64,000 nt of DNA from positions 62,001 to 126,000 of the forward strand of contig NZ_JOEE01000006.1 of the NCBI RefSeq assembly GCF_000720925.1, read 5' to 3'. Source of the DNA: Phycicoccus jejuensis (lineage in GTDB: Bacteria > Actinomycetota > Actinomycetes > Actinomycetales > Dermatophilaceae). Made by a program: the position numbers and the translations under genes. A model generated the notes under the pieces. That model ran no database searches and was not told where the DNA came from. It worked only from the letters and a program-made list of their open reading frames with translations. Below are positions 42,796 through 51,162 of the stretch, in pieces; within the stretch, counting starts at the first letter, position 1; every line of letters starts with the position of its first letter.

Positions 42796-43482
42796 GTGAC
42801 CCGCATCGTCGACTGGCGTGTATCGGATCCTGACATCCAACTGGCTGTGCAGTGCGTCCAAGACGGTGGGCTGTTGGTGCACCCAACAGACTCGTCTTAC
42901 GGGGTGGCTTGCGACGCCTTCAACCCCAACGCTCTCGAACGGCTGAAGTCATTGCGGGGGATGACCCCTGACACGGTCCCGGTTGTCCTTGTTTCCGATG
43001 TTCGGATGGCCCAGGGGCTGGTCGCTGAGGTCCCGCCGTACGCGCGTTCGCTGATGGAGCGTCACTGGCCTGGGCCCCTGACCATTGTCCTGAAATCCGC
43101 TCCCTCGCTCCTATGGGATCTGGGGGCAAGTGGCCACACGGTGCCTCTTCGCGTGCCCGATCACGACGCACTGCGCCAGTTGATTGCGGCTGCCGGCCCT
43201 ATCGTCGTAAGCGGGGCGCATCGAGTCGGCGATCGGCCAACCTTCTCACTTTCCGACGCCCTAGAGTCACTGGGAGTGAGCGTCGACCTCGCGATTGACG
43301 GCGGCTTGCTCCCAGATGCTCAGGCCTCGACCTTCGTTGATTGCACAGGTAAAACCTTGGACCTGGTCCGCCTGGGAGCGCTGCATCTCGATGACATCAT
43401 GGACACCGCACGAGCTGCAGGCGATGCTTTCGGGACGCCAGCAGGGTCAAACGAGGATGCTTCCGAAGGGGCCGACAACTGA
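42796..43482 (+). CDS. divergent YrdC/Sua5-fold protein B
   Basis: A 228-residue YrdC-domain protein: VQDGGLLVHPTDSSYGVACD, RLKSLRGMTPDTVPVVLVSD, RHWPGPLTIVLKSAPSLLWD, HTVPLRVPDHDALRQLIAAA. The conserved STSAN-x-SG loop reads VVSGAHRVGDRPTF, so Ser-Ala-Asn is lost, as in protein A, but in a different way. It starts at GTG 42796, 60 bp from the divergent gene A, sharing a promoter region. The acidic C-terminal tail is not conserved. A housekeeping Sua5 would be expected elsewhere in the genome. Confidence 0.78.
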   Translation: MTRIVDWRVSDPDIQLAVQCVQDGGLLVHPTDSSYGVACDAFNPNALERLKSLRGMTPDTVPVVLVSDVRMAQGLVAEVPPYARSLMERHWPGPLTIVLKSAPSLLWDLGASGHTVPLRVPDHDALRQLIAAAGPIVVSGAHRVGDRPTFSLSDALESLGVSVDLAIDGGLLPDAQASTFVDCTGKTLDLVRLGALHLDDIMDTARAAGDAFGTPAGSNEDASEGADN

Positions 43483-43705
43483 TAACGCGGGTCGCTCGCG
43501 CGACTCGCTTCCCAAGATCAGCGTGTTGCCACAGGCGTGCTTGTCACAAGGGAGCTCGTCGTGTGGTTCGCGCGCCATTCGAGTGAACAAAGTGGGGCAG
43601 CGGTGCCCTTACGCATGGCACGCAGGCGGCACGCCGCGGGCAGGCGAGCCTGTGATGGTGTCGTTTGTGCAGGCCAGAGCCTGCATGGGGTTGTTGACCC
43701 GTTGG
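43483..43705. other. island right end, no gene seen
   Basis: Between the stop of YrdC protein B and the right attachment core there is no reading frame with family character and no obvious RNA. No 5' half of a tRNA precedes the core. Confidence 0.5.
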
Positions 43706-43750
43706 CTTGTAGACAGGGGGTTGGGGGTTCGAGTTCCCCCACCAGCTCCA
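43706..43750 (+). repeat. right attachment core (tRNA-Thr 3' remnant)
   Basis: It matches 31534-31578 at 42 of 45 positions, including the T arm and the terminal CCA. Differences are A to G in the anticodon loop, C to T in the T stem and G to A in the acceptor. The upstream bases do not form a D arm or acceptor 5' strand, so this is not a tRNA gene. Confidence 0.85.
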
Positions 43751-43828
43751 TCTCTCTGTGTCGCTGCGCGCGTGGGTGTCTTCGATGGCGTCACAACCGG
43801 GGTGATGGCCCAGCTACGACGCCATGAG

Positions 43829-43888
43829 CCGCGACGGTGTTTCGCGTGAGATCTGACAGGTGCTTCGGCTGATCCTTGACGCTCTTCG
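43829..43888 (+). repeat. second direct-repeat block beyond the right core
   Basis: It resembles 31629-31690 inside the left end; 23 bases are identical (43854-43876 with 31654-31676, exactly 12,200 bp apart). It lies outside the right core, in what should be the chromosomal flank. Confidence 0.7.
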
Positions 43889-43953
43889 TAAGAGAGATGC
43901 GTGGGGCTGAGCAGTGGCGCGGGTCGGCCCTGTCGCCACCCTGACGAATGAAC

Positions 43954-43993
43954 AGAACACGCCGTCCGCGGCCCCCCGCAGACAGCGTGTTCT
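43954..43993. other. 9-bp inverted repeat in a gene-free stretch
   Basis: AGAACACGC at 43954-43962 and GCGTGTTCT at 43985-43993 with 22 bases between. The stretch 43889-44142 holds no supported gene; the repeat could be an operator or part of a short RNA hairpin. Confidence 0.4.
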
Positions 43994-44142
43994 ACTCACT
44001 CGACTCGGCCGAGCGTCCATCCGCTGCGAGCAGACCGAACGCCCGCTGGCGGACGGGGCCCACCCGCAGCCAGCGAAGGCGCGCTGCCCGGCGACCCGTG
44101 CCTCTTGCATCGCCTCGCCGGGTGGGCGTACTGATCTCTGTC

Positions 44143-44445
44143 ATGAACTGGGACGCTCTTGGCAAGGCCATCGGATGGCTTCCCGGCGCCGCGGTCGGAA
44201 GCCTGGTCGGCGGAGTGTTCGCGGCAGTCACGTTCGACTCCTTCGCGACGTCATGCCCCATCGGTGGCCCGTTCACCGGCATCGGAGGAGCCGTGACGCA
44301 GCTGAGCCAGGACTGCGTCCGGTCCCCGTTCGGCGACATGGGGTTGGTCGCCTACCTGACTGCGATGGCCTTCCTCGGGGCCGCGGTGGGCGTCGTGGTC
44401 CACGCTGCCCTTCATCGCGACGACGGCCACGAGTCCCCGCGATGA
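44143..44445 (+). CDS. small two-TM membrane protein, unknown function
   Basis: A 100-residue protein with two hydrophobic segments rich in Gly/Ala/Val (IGWLPGAAVGSLVGGVFAAV; VAYLTAMAFLGAAVGVVVHA). Between them a loop carries two cysteines (ATSCPIGGPFTGIG and LSQDCVRSPFG) that could form a disulfide outside the cell. ATG 44143 gives the first helix soon after the start; a longer frame upstream is Arg/Pro-rich and unlikely. The core-like GC content suggests the chromosome resumes here after the island. Confidence 0.6.
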   Translation: MNWDALGKAIGWLPGAAVGSLVGGVFAAVTFDSFATSCPIGGPFTGIGGAVTQLSQDCVRSPFGDMGLVAYLTAMAFLGAAVGVVVHAALHRDDGHESPR

Positions 44446-44521
44446 GCCCGGGACGTCGGACCGTGAACTGGTTGCAGCGCAGCGCTGGCCGGAGACTGCT
44501 GCCCGCCCTCAGTCGTGGCGC

Positions 44522-45271
44522 CTAACGCCTCGCGGCGATCAGGTGGCGGGTGGAGTGGGCCACGAAGGGGCGACCGGCGCGCATCCCCGCATCGAGCTCG
44601 CGCAACTGACGCTCGTACCGGTCGACGCCGAAGTCGGGGACCCACCAGACGCACTTGCGCAGGATCCAGACGACGGCGCCGATGTCGTGGAACTCCATCC
44701 GGCACCGGGCCGTCCGGAGGGTCTCGACGGTCAGCCCGGCGGCCTCGGCATCGCTCGCCTCGCGACGGGGGTCGCGTCCCCGGCGTTGCTCGGGGAGCGG
44801 CCCGAGCAGGTGCTCGATCAGCTCGAACGCGGAGGCCGGGCCGACGTGCTGGGCGAGGTAGAGCCCGTTCGGCCGCAACACCCGGTGGATCTCCGGCCAG
44901 TCGGGCCGGACCGGGTGGCGGGCCGTGACCAGGTCGAAGGACCGGTCCGGGAACGGCAGCGGTGCCCCGTCCGTCGTCTGGACGACCCGGACGCCGCGCG
45001 GTCCCAACGTCTCCCGCGCCCGCTCGACGTTCGGCGGCCAGGACTCGGTGATCACCATCGTCGCGGGAAGCGCCGGTGCCTCGTCGACGACCTCGCCGCC
45101 TCCGGTGTTGAGGTCCAGCGCGCGATCGACCGTCGCGAGCCGCTCCGCGAGGAGGCGGGCGAAACCCCACGGAGGGCGCTCCTCGACGGCCCGGCCCTGC
45201 AGCCATCCGAAGCCCCATCCGGTGACGTCGGCCGCCTCGGCCTCGGCCACCAGCTCGTCGAACGTGCGCAC
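44522..45271 (-). CDS. class I SAM-dependent methyltransferase
   Basis: A 249-residue methyltransferase of the UbiE/Methyltransf_11 type. Motif I is modified but recognisable (DRALDLNTGGGEV), then VITESWPPNVERARETLGPR and GAPLPFPDRSFDLVTARHPV, a good motif for the post-I region, then IHRVLRPNGLYLAQHVG. The substrate is unknown; a small molecule is most likely. The GTG start follows AGGGTG. It is divergent from the aminoglycoside phosphotransferase remnant, with a 62-bp gap. Confidence 0.85.
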   Translation of the reverse strand: MRTFDELVAEAEAADVTGWGFGWLQGRAVEERPPWGFARLLAERLATVDRALDLNTGGGEVVDEAPALPATMVITESWPPNVERARETLGPRGVRVVQTTDGAPLPFPDRSFDLVTARHPVRPDWPEIHRVLRPNGLYLAQHVGPASAFELIEHLLGPLPEQRRGRDPRREASDAEAAGLTVETLRTARCRMEFHDIGAVVWILRKCVWWVPDFGVDRYERQLRELDAGMRAGRPFVAHSTRHLIAARR

Positions 45272-45333
45272 GGCACCACACCCTCCCAGATATCCCGGCG
45301 CGCGGTGGTCGGGGGATCCGGGAGGATGGCTCG

Positions 45334-46231
45334 GTGGTGACCACGGCTCGTTCGTCGATCGATGCGGCCGTGCGGCGGGTGTGCGGACGAGCCGTCGACC
45401 GGTTGGTCGGCCTGACCGGTGGGGGCATGAACGAGACCTACCTCGCCGAGCTGTCCAGCGGGAGCGAGGTGGTCGTGCGGGTGGCCAGGCACCCGGTGCC
45501 GTGGATCACCGACGAGCCACTCCTGATGGAGCAGGCGCGCGCAGCGGGTGTTCCGGCGCCGACGCCGCTGGGGGTGCAGCACGTCGAGGACGAGACGGGC
45601 GTGCTGTCCTTCTGCGTGCTCGAGCTCATCCCCGGCCGGTCCCTGGACACGCGGGGCGCCGAGCTGCCGACCCGCGACCTCGAGCGGTTGACGGCCGACG
45701 CGGGCGAGCTCCTCGCGCGGATCCACACGCTGGCCCCAGCGGGTGGGGCCCGTCACGAGCTCCGCCCTCCGGACGACGCCGCGACGGCGCGGGCGCTGGT
45801 CACCGTGGGGCGGGAGGTCGGCGATGCCCGGGGTCGCGATCGTCGAACGGGGCGTCGAGCTCGCACGCCGGGTGGCGCACCGCGCTCTCGGCCCACTGCC
45901 CTTGGCGCACGGGGACTTCATGCCCACGAACCTCGTGGTCGACGACCGCAGGATCGTCGGCGTCATCGACTGGGAGTTCGCCGGGCCGGCGCCACCGGCC
46001 TTCGACCTCGCGCGGTGGGAGGTCTCCGCCGGCGACCCGTGGCACGACTGGTCGGAGGTGCTGTGCCGCGGTTACGCACGGGTCGCGGATCCGACATCGG
46101 CGGCAGCGGGGCTGGTTCCGGCCTTCGCCGTCGACTGGGCGCTGGAGAAGCTGGGCTGGAGGAACCCCGCCGGCGCCGTCCAGGTCCGGCGATGCCTCGA
46201 GGTGATCGACAGGTACGCGAACGCCGGGTGA
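45334..46231 (+). pseudogene. aminoglycoside phosphotransferase-family gene broken by a frameshift
   Basis: The N-terminal lobe is in one frame (VGLTGGGMNETYLAELSSGS; VLELIPGRSLDTRG; LERLTADAGELLARIHTLAP). The catalytic lobe is in the next frame (LPLAHGDFMPTNLVVDDRRI with the His-Gly-Asp and Asn of the active site; VGVIDWEFAGPAPPAFDLAR). The shift falls near 45800-45830 close to a G-rich run, equivalent to one extra base. Otherwise the protein would be about 298 residues and complete. It is either a recent pseudogene or a base-calling error in a homopolymer. Such kinases phosphorylate sugars, antibiotics or other alcohols; the substrate is unknown. Confidence 0.8.
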
Positions 46232-46280
46232 CGCGGCCCGGTCGGGGCCATGGGTCATTGACGCCACATCCGGCGTGCGA

Positions 46281-46577
46281 TCACCGTTGCTGGAGCCGCC
46301 ACGCAGCCTCGAGCGCGTCCTCGATGGCACCCGCATCACCGTTGGCGAGGTCCGACACGAACATCATGTGCGTGGCGAAGCGGGGCGGGATGCTGAACGT
46401 CGCGGGGAACTGCGTGACGATCTGGTCCCGGTAGTCGAGGTCCGCCCGGAGCACGACGTGGGAGTCGTCGAGCTGACGGGCGACCAACCTGCCGTCGTAC
46501 CGCCAGTGGGTCCGGCCCTCCGACCGGGTGGCCCGCACCCCCGCGAGGCCGGCCGCCAGCTCGTCCAGCTACGACAT
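46281..46577 (-). pseudogene. YjbR/MmcQ-like gene with an early nonsense codon
   Basis: The 85 residues after 46538 fit the C-terminal part of the YjbR (MmcQ) fold: GRTHWRYDGRLVARQLDDSH, then RDQIVTQFPATFSIPPRF and AIEDALEAAWRLQQR. The homologous N-terminal helix (LDELAAGLAGV) is encoded in frame just upstream, but an in-frame TAG (46571-46569) separates it from the likely ATG at 46577. Translation could still start at GTG 46538 and give a shortened protein. YjbR proteins are small DNA-binding-like proteins of unclear function. Confidence 0.6.
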
Positions 46578-46828
46578 CTCCACGTGTCGCACCTTCCCTC
46601 GGGCCCTGCCGTCGCACCTTAGCCAGAGCCGGCCGGCGTCGGGCGCTCGTGCCCTCCCGACCGGTCGACGCACACGTGGAGGCTCGGCCCCACGACGTCG
46701 GTCCTCGGCGTCCTGCGTGGTCCCGATCCCCATGCACCGATCACGCGACGTGACGGTGCCGTCGCCGAGACTCGACCCATGACACCTGCCTCCTGCGCCA
46801 TGCTCCTCGTCGTCGACGGGGTCCGCTG

Positions 46829-47455
46829 ATGGCGCTGCTCGACGCGGGGCGGGGGCTGCTGTTCACGGCCGCACCCGGCACGGCCAGCACGGCCCTGCGC
46901 GAGGCCCTGTTCGCGCAGGGCGGCGTCGTCGAGGTACCTGCCGCCGACGCAGTGCGGGTCGAGGGCATCGACGTCAAGCACGCGACCGCGGCCCAGCTCG
47001 TCGGTGCCGGGTTCCTGGCGCCGGACCACGGGCTGCGCGTGGTCACCACGACCCGCAACCCGTTCGACTTCTACGTCGCGGAGTACGAACGCACCCGCCG
47101 GCGCTGGGTGCACGAGCTGCGGCGGCCGGACTCCTGGGTGTACGCCACCCCCGGCGCGGTCGGGCGGATCGTGGATGCCGTGACGCTCGAGTTCGACCAG
47201 TGGCTGGCGCTGGCCGTCGACGGCCCCGGCGAGCGGCGCGTCAACCGCGGCCACGTCGACGAGGCCGACGTCGTGCTGCGGATGGAGCACCTCGAGGAGG
47301 ACCTCCGCAGCCTCCTCGGCCTCGAGCTCACGGTTGCGGCCACCAACGTCACCGACCGCGAGCGGGCCTACTGGCGGGCGTACGACGCCCGCAGCCGAGC
47401 TCTCGTGCAGACCGCCCACGCCGCGGACCTCGAGCGGTTCTCCTACGCGTTCTAA
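46829..47455 (+). CDS. sulfotransferase-family protein
   Basis: A 208-residue protein with the PAPS-binding loop of sulfotransferases near the N terminus (LLFTAAPGTASTALREALFA, in the position of PKTGTTSL) and the 3'-phosphate motif TTTRNPFDFYVAEYERTRRR. The C-terminal helix region has RERAYWRAYDARSRALVQTA. It would transfer sulfate to a sugar or other acceptor. It is convergent with three glycosyltransferase genes, so a glycan acceptor is plausible. ATG 46829 overlaps the stop of a 16-codon frame (46779-46829), which may be chance. Confidence 0.72.
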   Translation: MALLDAGRGLLFTAAPGTASTALREALFAQGGVVEVPAADAVRVEGIDVKHATAAQLVGAGFLAPDHGLRVVTTTRNPFDFYVAEYERTRRRWVHELRRPDSWVYATPGAVGRIVDAVTLEFDQWLALAVDGPGERRVNRGHVDEADVVLRMEHLEEDLRSLLGLELTVAATNVTDRERAYWRAYDARSRALVQTAHAADLERFSYAF

Positions 47456-48837
47456 CCGCGCGACCGACCCGGTCCCTCGGGTCCTGCGAGCCCGGCCTTG
47501 AGCAGACGACCCGCCACGCCGGAACCGGTCGGTGCGACGTCTGTCGCGGAAGCGGAAAGGCGCTGTGTGTCAACGAGGTCCGGACGATCCCACAGCGCGG
47601 CCCGGCGCAGCGCGCGCAACGACCGGACCTCGAGGAGGGGCCGGCCGTCGTGCTCGACGGTGACCTGTCCGGGGGCACCGGCGCGGTCCACGTCGGACAG
47701 CAGCCGGTGCCAGGTGGCGGGGGAGGCGTGGGCGGGCGCGTGGACGTGGACGTGGCGCCGGTAGCGCCCGGCCGCGTCCAGCAGCGCCACGTCGGGGACG
47801 CCGTCCGCGTCCCCGTCGGGTCGAGGACGCACCCGACGCTCGTGCTGCAGCAGCGCGGCGTGGGCATCGTCGAGGAGCAGTCGTGCGGTCGGGGCGGCCT
47901 GGAGGAGGGGGTCGAGCGTGATGACGAGGGCGGCGAGGTCGAAGCCGGGTGACACCGTCACGACCACGTCGTCCGCCCCCAGGTCGAGGGCGCGCGTGGT
48001 GACCCCGGGGACGCCGACGCGCCTGGCGACGGCGAGTGACTCGAGGTCCTTCGTGTGAGCGGCGTCCTCGCGTCCCCAGTCCCGGGGCTCCTCGCCCGCG
48101 TCGGGGCCGTCGTGCCAGACGGTCGCGTCGTGGGCGTGGGCGAGCAGGCCTCCGGCCTCCCACGCGCGCGCGGCCCACTCCCAGTCCTCGCCGCCGTAGG
48201 TGGTGAACCCCTCGTCGAAGCCACCGACGTGGTCGAACCACCAACGGCTGCACGCCACGGCCGCCGAGATCACGTGACGGAACGACAGTGCGTCCGCGTG
48301 GAGCAGGTCGGCCGAGCCGGAGTACGCCTCCCGCAGCCACGCCGGCTCGGCCAGCTCGTGCGCGGGCCCGCTGGTCTCGACGGGCGCCTCCACCGGGACG
48401 GTCGCGAGGTCGGCGTGCCGTCGCCGACCGACGACGACGGCCTCCGGCAGCAGCCGCGGGAGCCGGGTGACGGCACGGAGGAACGACGGCTCGGGGGTGG
48501 AGTCGGCGTCGAGGAAGACGAGCACGTCGGCCCGGGTCGACCGAGCGCCGGCGTTGCGGGCGGCGGCCGCCCGGAAGCCGCGGTCCTCCTGGGTCACCAG
48601 ACGCACGCCGTCGGGGACGCTCGGGGGCGGGTCGCTGCCGTCGTCGGTGACGACCACCTCGACCGCGTCCGCGGGGTAGTCCTGGCGCGCGAGCGCATGG
48701 AGGGTGCGGTCGAGCTCGCGCTGCTGGCGGTAGTGGAGCACCACGACACCGACGCTGCGGACCGGGGCGTCCTGCCCCTCGACGAGGTCCCAGCGGTTGC
48801 CCGGTACGGCTGCGCCCCAGGGGGGTTGCGGGCTCAC
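47452..48837 (-). CDS. family 2 glycosyltransferase
   Basis: A 461-residue protein with an N-terminal GT2 (GT-A) domain: VGVVVLHYRQQRELDRTLHA, VEVVVTDDGSDPP, GFRAAAARNAGARSTRADVL, then VFLDADSTPEP (DxD) and GGFDEGFTTYGGEDWEWAAR as in galactosyltransferase-like GT2 enzymes. The C-terminal about 170 residues are a separate domain of unknown function. It probably extends a surface glycan using a UDP- or GDP-sugar. The GTG start overlaps the stop of the next gene upstream (GTGA). Confidence 0.85.
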   Translation of the reverse strand: MSPQPPWGAAVPGNRWDLVEGQDAPVRSVGVVVLHYRQQRELDRTLHALARQDYPADAVEVVVTDDGSDPPPSVPDGVRLVTQEDRGFRAAAARNAGARSTRADVLVFLDADSTPEPSFLRAVTRLPRLLPEAVVVGRRRHADLATVPVEAPVETSGPAHELAEPAWLREAYSGSADLLHADALSFRHVISAAVACSRWWFDHVGGFDEGFTTYGGEDWEWAARAWEAGGLLAHAHDATVWHDGPDAGEEPRDWGREDAAHTKDLESLAVARRVGVPGVTTRALDLGADDVVVTVSPGFDLAALVITLDPLLQAAPTARLLLDDAHAALLQHERRVRPRPDGDADGVPDVALLDAAGRYRRHVHVHAPAHASPATWHRLLSDVDRAGAPGQVTVEHDGRPLLEVRSLRALRRAALWDRPDLVDTQRLSASATDVAPTGSGVAGRLLKAGLAGPEGPGRSRG

Positions 48838-49874
48838 CGCGCCCACCAGGACCGGTAGGCGTGCACCACGTCCTCCAGCGTGTGGGGCGGCCGGTAGTCG
48901 CGGGGCAGCCAGGTCCGCGCCGGGTCGTCCATGGCCAGGGCGACCTTGGCGGGCCAGGCGTCGAGAGGACGGACGAGGTGGGCGCCCGGACGGAGCTCGT
49001 CGAGCTCGATGGTGGAGGGGTTCTCCCGCAGGAGGGGTCGCCGGCCCGCGGCGACCCAGCTGTTGACCGATCCGGACGCCGACGGATGCCGGTGGGCGGC
49101 CACCGGCACCGTGGTCTCGTGCATCGCCCGGACCAGGGCGTCGTCGTCGAGGTACCCGGTGACGTGCCACGCCACCCCGAGGCGGTCGGCGAGGCGCGCC
49201 AGATCGTCCGCGAGCTCGTCGTGGCCGGCGACCACACCCCCGAGGGCGGCGACACCGAGGGCGCGGCCGGTCGAGTGCAGGGCCGCCGCGAGCTCGATGG
49301 CCTCCTCGTGACCCTTGTCGGGGTAGACCCAGCCGAGCACGCCGATCCACCCGTCCCGGGCCCGCGGTGCGTCGGCCGGCAGGACGGCCCAGCCTGCGCC
49401 CACGGCTCGCGTCGGACCGGTCGCCCGGGGCTCGAGCACGATGGGGAGCGGGATGACCTCAGGGCCGCGGGGCGCCTCCGGCAGGGCCGCCGCGGCGAGG
49501 GTCGCCTCCCAGCGGCTGTTGACCGCCCATGCGGACGAGCGCGCCACCAGGTGCGAGTAGACCGCCGCCCGCCGCCCCCATCGCGACCCCTCGGCCGGCT
49601 GCGGGACGTCGTGCAGGGTGAGGCTCAGCCGGGTCCCGGCCGCCCACGCGTCCACGACGTCCCGGGCCGCCTCCGGGGAGCCGAACAGGCCGGTGGAGAA
49701 ATGGAGATGGACCGGGCGGCCGTGGAGCCGGGCGGGCACCTCGTGGCCCCGGACGACCGGGGCGCCGGCCGCGTCGGCCACCTGGCGGGCCAGCAGGGTG
49801 ACCCCGTGCCGGTCGGGACCCGGGAGCCAGTGCACCGGCAGGTCGTCGACCTGCGGGGCCATCGCCTCGCTCAT
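48834..49874 (-). CDS. GT-B type glycosyltransferase (GT4-like)
   Basis: A 346-residue protein with N-terminal VHLHFSTGLFGSPEAARDVV and LSLTLHDVPQPAE, and a C-terminal Rossmann half with DGWIGVLGWVYPDKGHEEAI, WHVTGYLDDDALVRAMHETT and VNSWVAAGRRPLLRENPSTI, like GT4 enzymes though the E-x7-E motif is atypical. ATGA overlap with the gene upstream and GTGA with the GT2 gene downstream make a three-gene operon. The acceptor is unknown. Confidence 0.78.
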   Translation of the reverse strand: MSEAMAPQVDDLPVHWLPGPDRHGVTLLARQVADAAGAPVVRGHEVPARLHGRPVHLHFSTGLFGSPEAARDVVDAWAAGTRLSLTLHDVPQPAEGSRWGRRAAVYSHLVARSSAWAVNSRWEATLAAAALPEAPRGPEVIPLPIVLEPRATGPTRAVGAGWAVLPADAPRARDGWIGVLGWVYPDKGHEEAIELAAALHSTGRALGVAALGGVVAGHDELADDLARLADRLGVAWHVTGYLDDDALVRAMHETTVPVAAHRHPSASGSVNSWVAAGRRPLLRENPSTIELDELRPGAHLVRPLDAWPAKVALAMDDPARTWLPRDYRPPHTLEDVVHAYRSWWAR

Positions 49875-51100
49875 CCTGCGGACCCCCGGGCGAGGAGCGC
49901 GGCGTACACCTGCGCGTGCACGTCGCGCACCTCGGTGACCTGCCGCGCGCGGGCGTCGGCATCGGCACCCGGAAGACCTGCGGCGCGCGTCCTCAGGGCA
50001 CCCCCGACGGCGGCGAGCAGCGACGCCTCGTCGGCGCCGCCCGGGCGCCACCGATAGACGCCCTCCGGCCCCTGGTCGACGAGGTGCCCGACGTCCGGCG
50101 CGACCACGCTCGTCCCGAGGTCGTGGCACGCCTCCAGCCAGCCCGAGTGCGTCCCGTGCCGGTAGGGCAGGACGGCGACGTCGAGCGACGCCAGGTGCGA
50201 CCAGAGGGTGTCGTCGTCCATGGGCGGGTGGACGACGAGCCGGACGCCGTCGGCAGCGGCCTCGGCTAGGGCGCGGCACACCTGACGGGCCCGGTCGTCC
50301 GGCGGTGCGTTCCAGGTCCGCTCGTGCAGCCACACGCCGACGTCGGCCTCGGGCATCGCCCGGGCCAGGTGACGGAGGGCAGGGAGCAGGCCGAGAGCGT
50401 CAGTGCCGGCCCGCAGGTCCTTCAGCGTCGTCCCGACGACCGGGCGCGTCACAGGTGCGGCCGCCCGCGAGACACGCACTGCCCGCATCGTGGTCAGCGG
50501 GACGAGGTGCGGGTGCGGCACGACGACGGCCGGTCGGGCCCAACGTCGCTCGATCTCGGCCGCGGCCCCGGGGGTCAGCGTCAGCACCGTGTCGGCGGCC
50601 TCGACCAGGAGGGAGAGCCGCTCCTCGTGGCCGGCCTGCTCGTGCAGGTGGGGGTTCTCCAGGTCGTGGACGGTCTGTACGAGCGGTCGCCCCGTCTCCC
50701 GCAGGGCGCGGACCGTCTGCTCGAGGGTGGACAGCGGCACCTGCTCCACCCCGAAGTGGACGTGCATGAGGTCGAAGTCGGAGCGCGCGACCCACTCGGG
50801 GGTGAGCATCCGCGGCGGCCACCAGCGAGCCCCGGCCACCTCACCGTCCAGGTCGGGATGGGGGTCCGGCAGCGCGGCGAAGCCGGCCTCGACGGGCATG
50901 ACCGTCCGGGAGTACGCGTGCGCACCGGGCACCACCGCCACCGTGCGGACCCGTCCCGGCTGGTCGACGAGCACGCGGGGGGCGGCAGCAGGCGGGACAG
51001 CGAGGGGCACGGACGTCACTCCCGGGATGGTGGGACGGGGCGGCTGCCCCGCGGGTCGGTATCCCACCGGCTCTACCCACCGGCAGCGCAGGCCACGCAT
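49871..51100 (-). CDS. family 4 glycosyltransferase
   Basis: A 409-residue GT-B enzyme. The N-terminal half has YSRTVMPVEAGFAALPDPHP, FDLMHVHFGVEQVPLSTLEQ and PLVQTVHDLENPHLHEQAGH. The C-terminal half has VVGTTLKDLRAGTDALGLLP, ADVGVWLHERTWNAP, DDDTLWSHLASLDVAVLPYR and HGTHSGWLEACHDLGTSVVA with a Glu in the sugar-nucleotide site. It is the first gene of the three-glycosyltransferase operon. The ATG at 51100 gives an Arg/Pro-rich N terminus; a GTG near 51019 is an alternative start. Confidence 0.8.
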   Translation of the reverse strand: MRGLRCRWVEPVGYRPAGQPPRPTIPGVTSVPLAVPPAAAPRVLVDQPGRVRTVAVVPGAHAYSRTVMPVEAGFAALPDPHPDLDGEVAGARWWPPRMLTPEWVARSDFDLMHVHFGVEQVPLSTLEQTVRALRETGRPLVQTVHDLENPHLHEQAGHEERLSLLVEAADTVLTLTPGAAAEIERRWARPAVVVPHPHLVPLTTMRAVRVSRAAAPVTRPVVGTTLKDLRAGTDALGLLPALRHLARAMPEADVGVWLHERTWNAPPDDRARQVCRALAEAAADGVRLVVHPPMDDDTLWSHLASLDVAVLPYRHGTHSGWLEACHDLGTSVVAPDVGHLVDQGPEGVYRWRPGGADEASLLAAVGGALRTRAAGLPGADADARARQVTEVRDVHAQVYAALLARGSAG

Positions 51101-51119
51101 CCTGCCTCCGCCGGCCGGT

Positions 51120-51152
51120 GACGGGGCGCCCTCGGTGCGAGGGCGCCCCGTC
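51120..51152 (-). terminator. hairpin after the 51163-51807 membrane protein gene
   Basis: A perfect 15-bp stem (GACGGGGCGCCCTCG and complement) around a GTG loop, just downstream of the membrane protein gene and upstream of the glycosyltransferase operon. Confidence 0.85.
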
Positions 51153-51162
51153 CGGTCACGCG

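Noticed and set aside
42796..43482. Housekeeping threonylcarbamoyl-AMP synthase
   Set aside because: Its island location, low GC and loss of the STSAN motif argue against a core Sua5.
43685..43752. Second tRNA-Thr gene
   Set aside because: Only the 3' half is present. There is no D arm or acceptor 5' strand, and the anticodon loop is changed. It is an attachment-site remnant.
45800..45830. Programmed frameshift in the phosphotransferase gene
   Set aside because: No slippery heptamer with a following structure is evident, and this family is not known for recoding. Mutation or base-call error is simpler.
46779..46829. 16-codon leader peptide before the sulfotransferase
   Set aside because: The overlap with the next ATG is suggestive, but there is no promoter evidence or compositional signal. 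Chance is likely.
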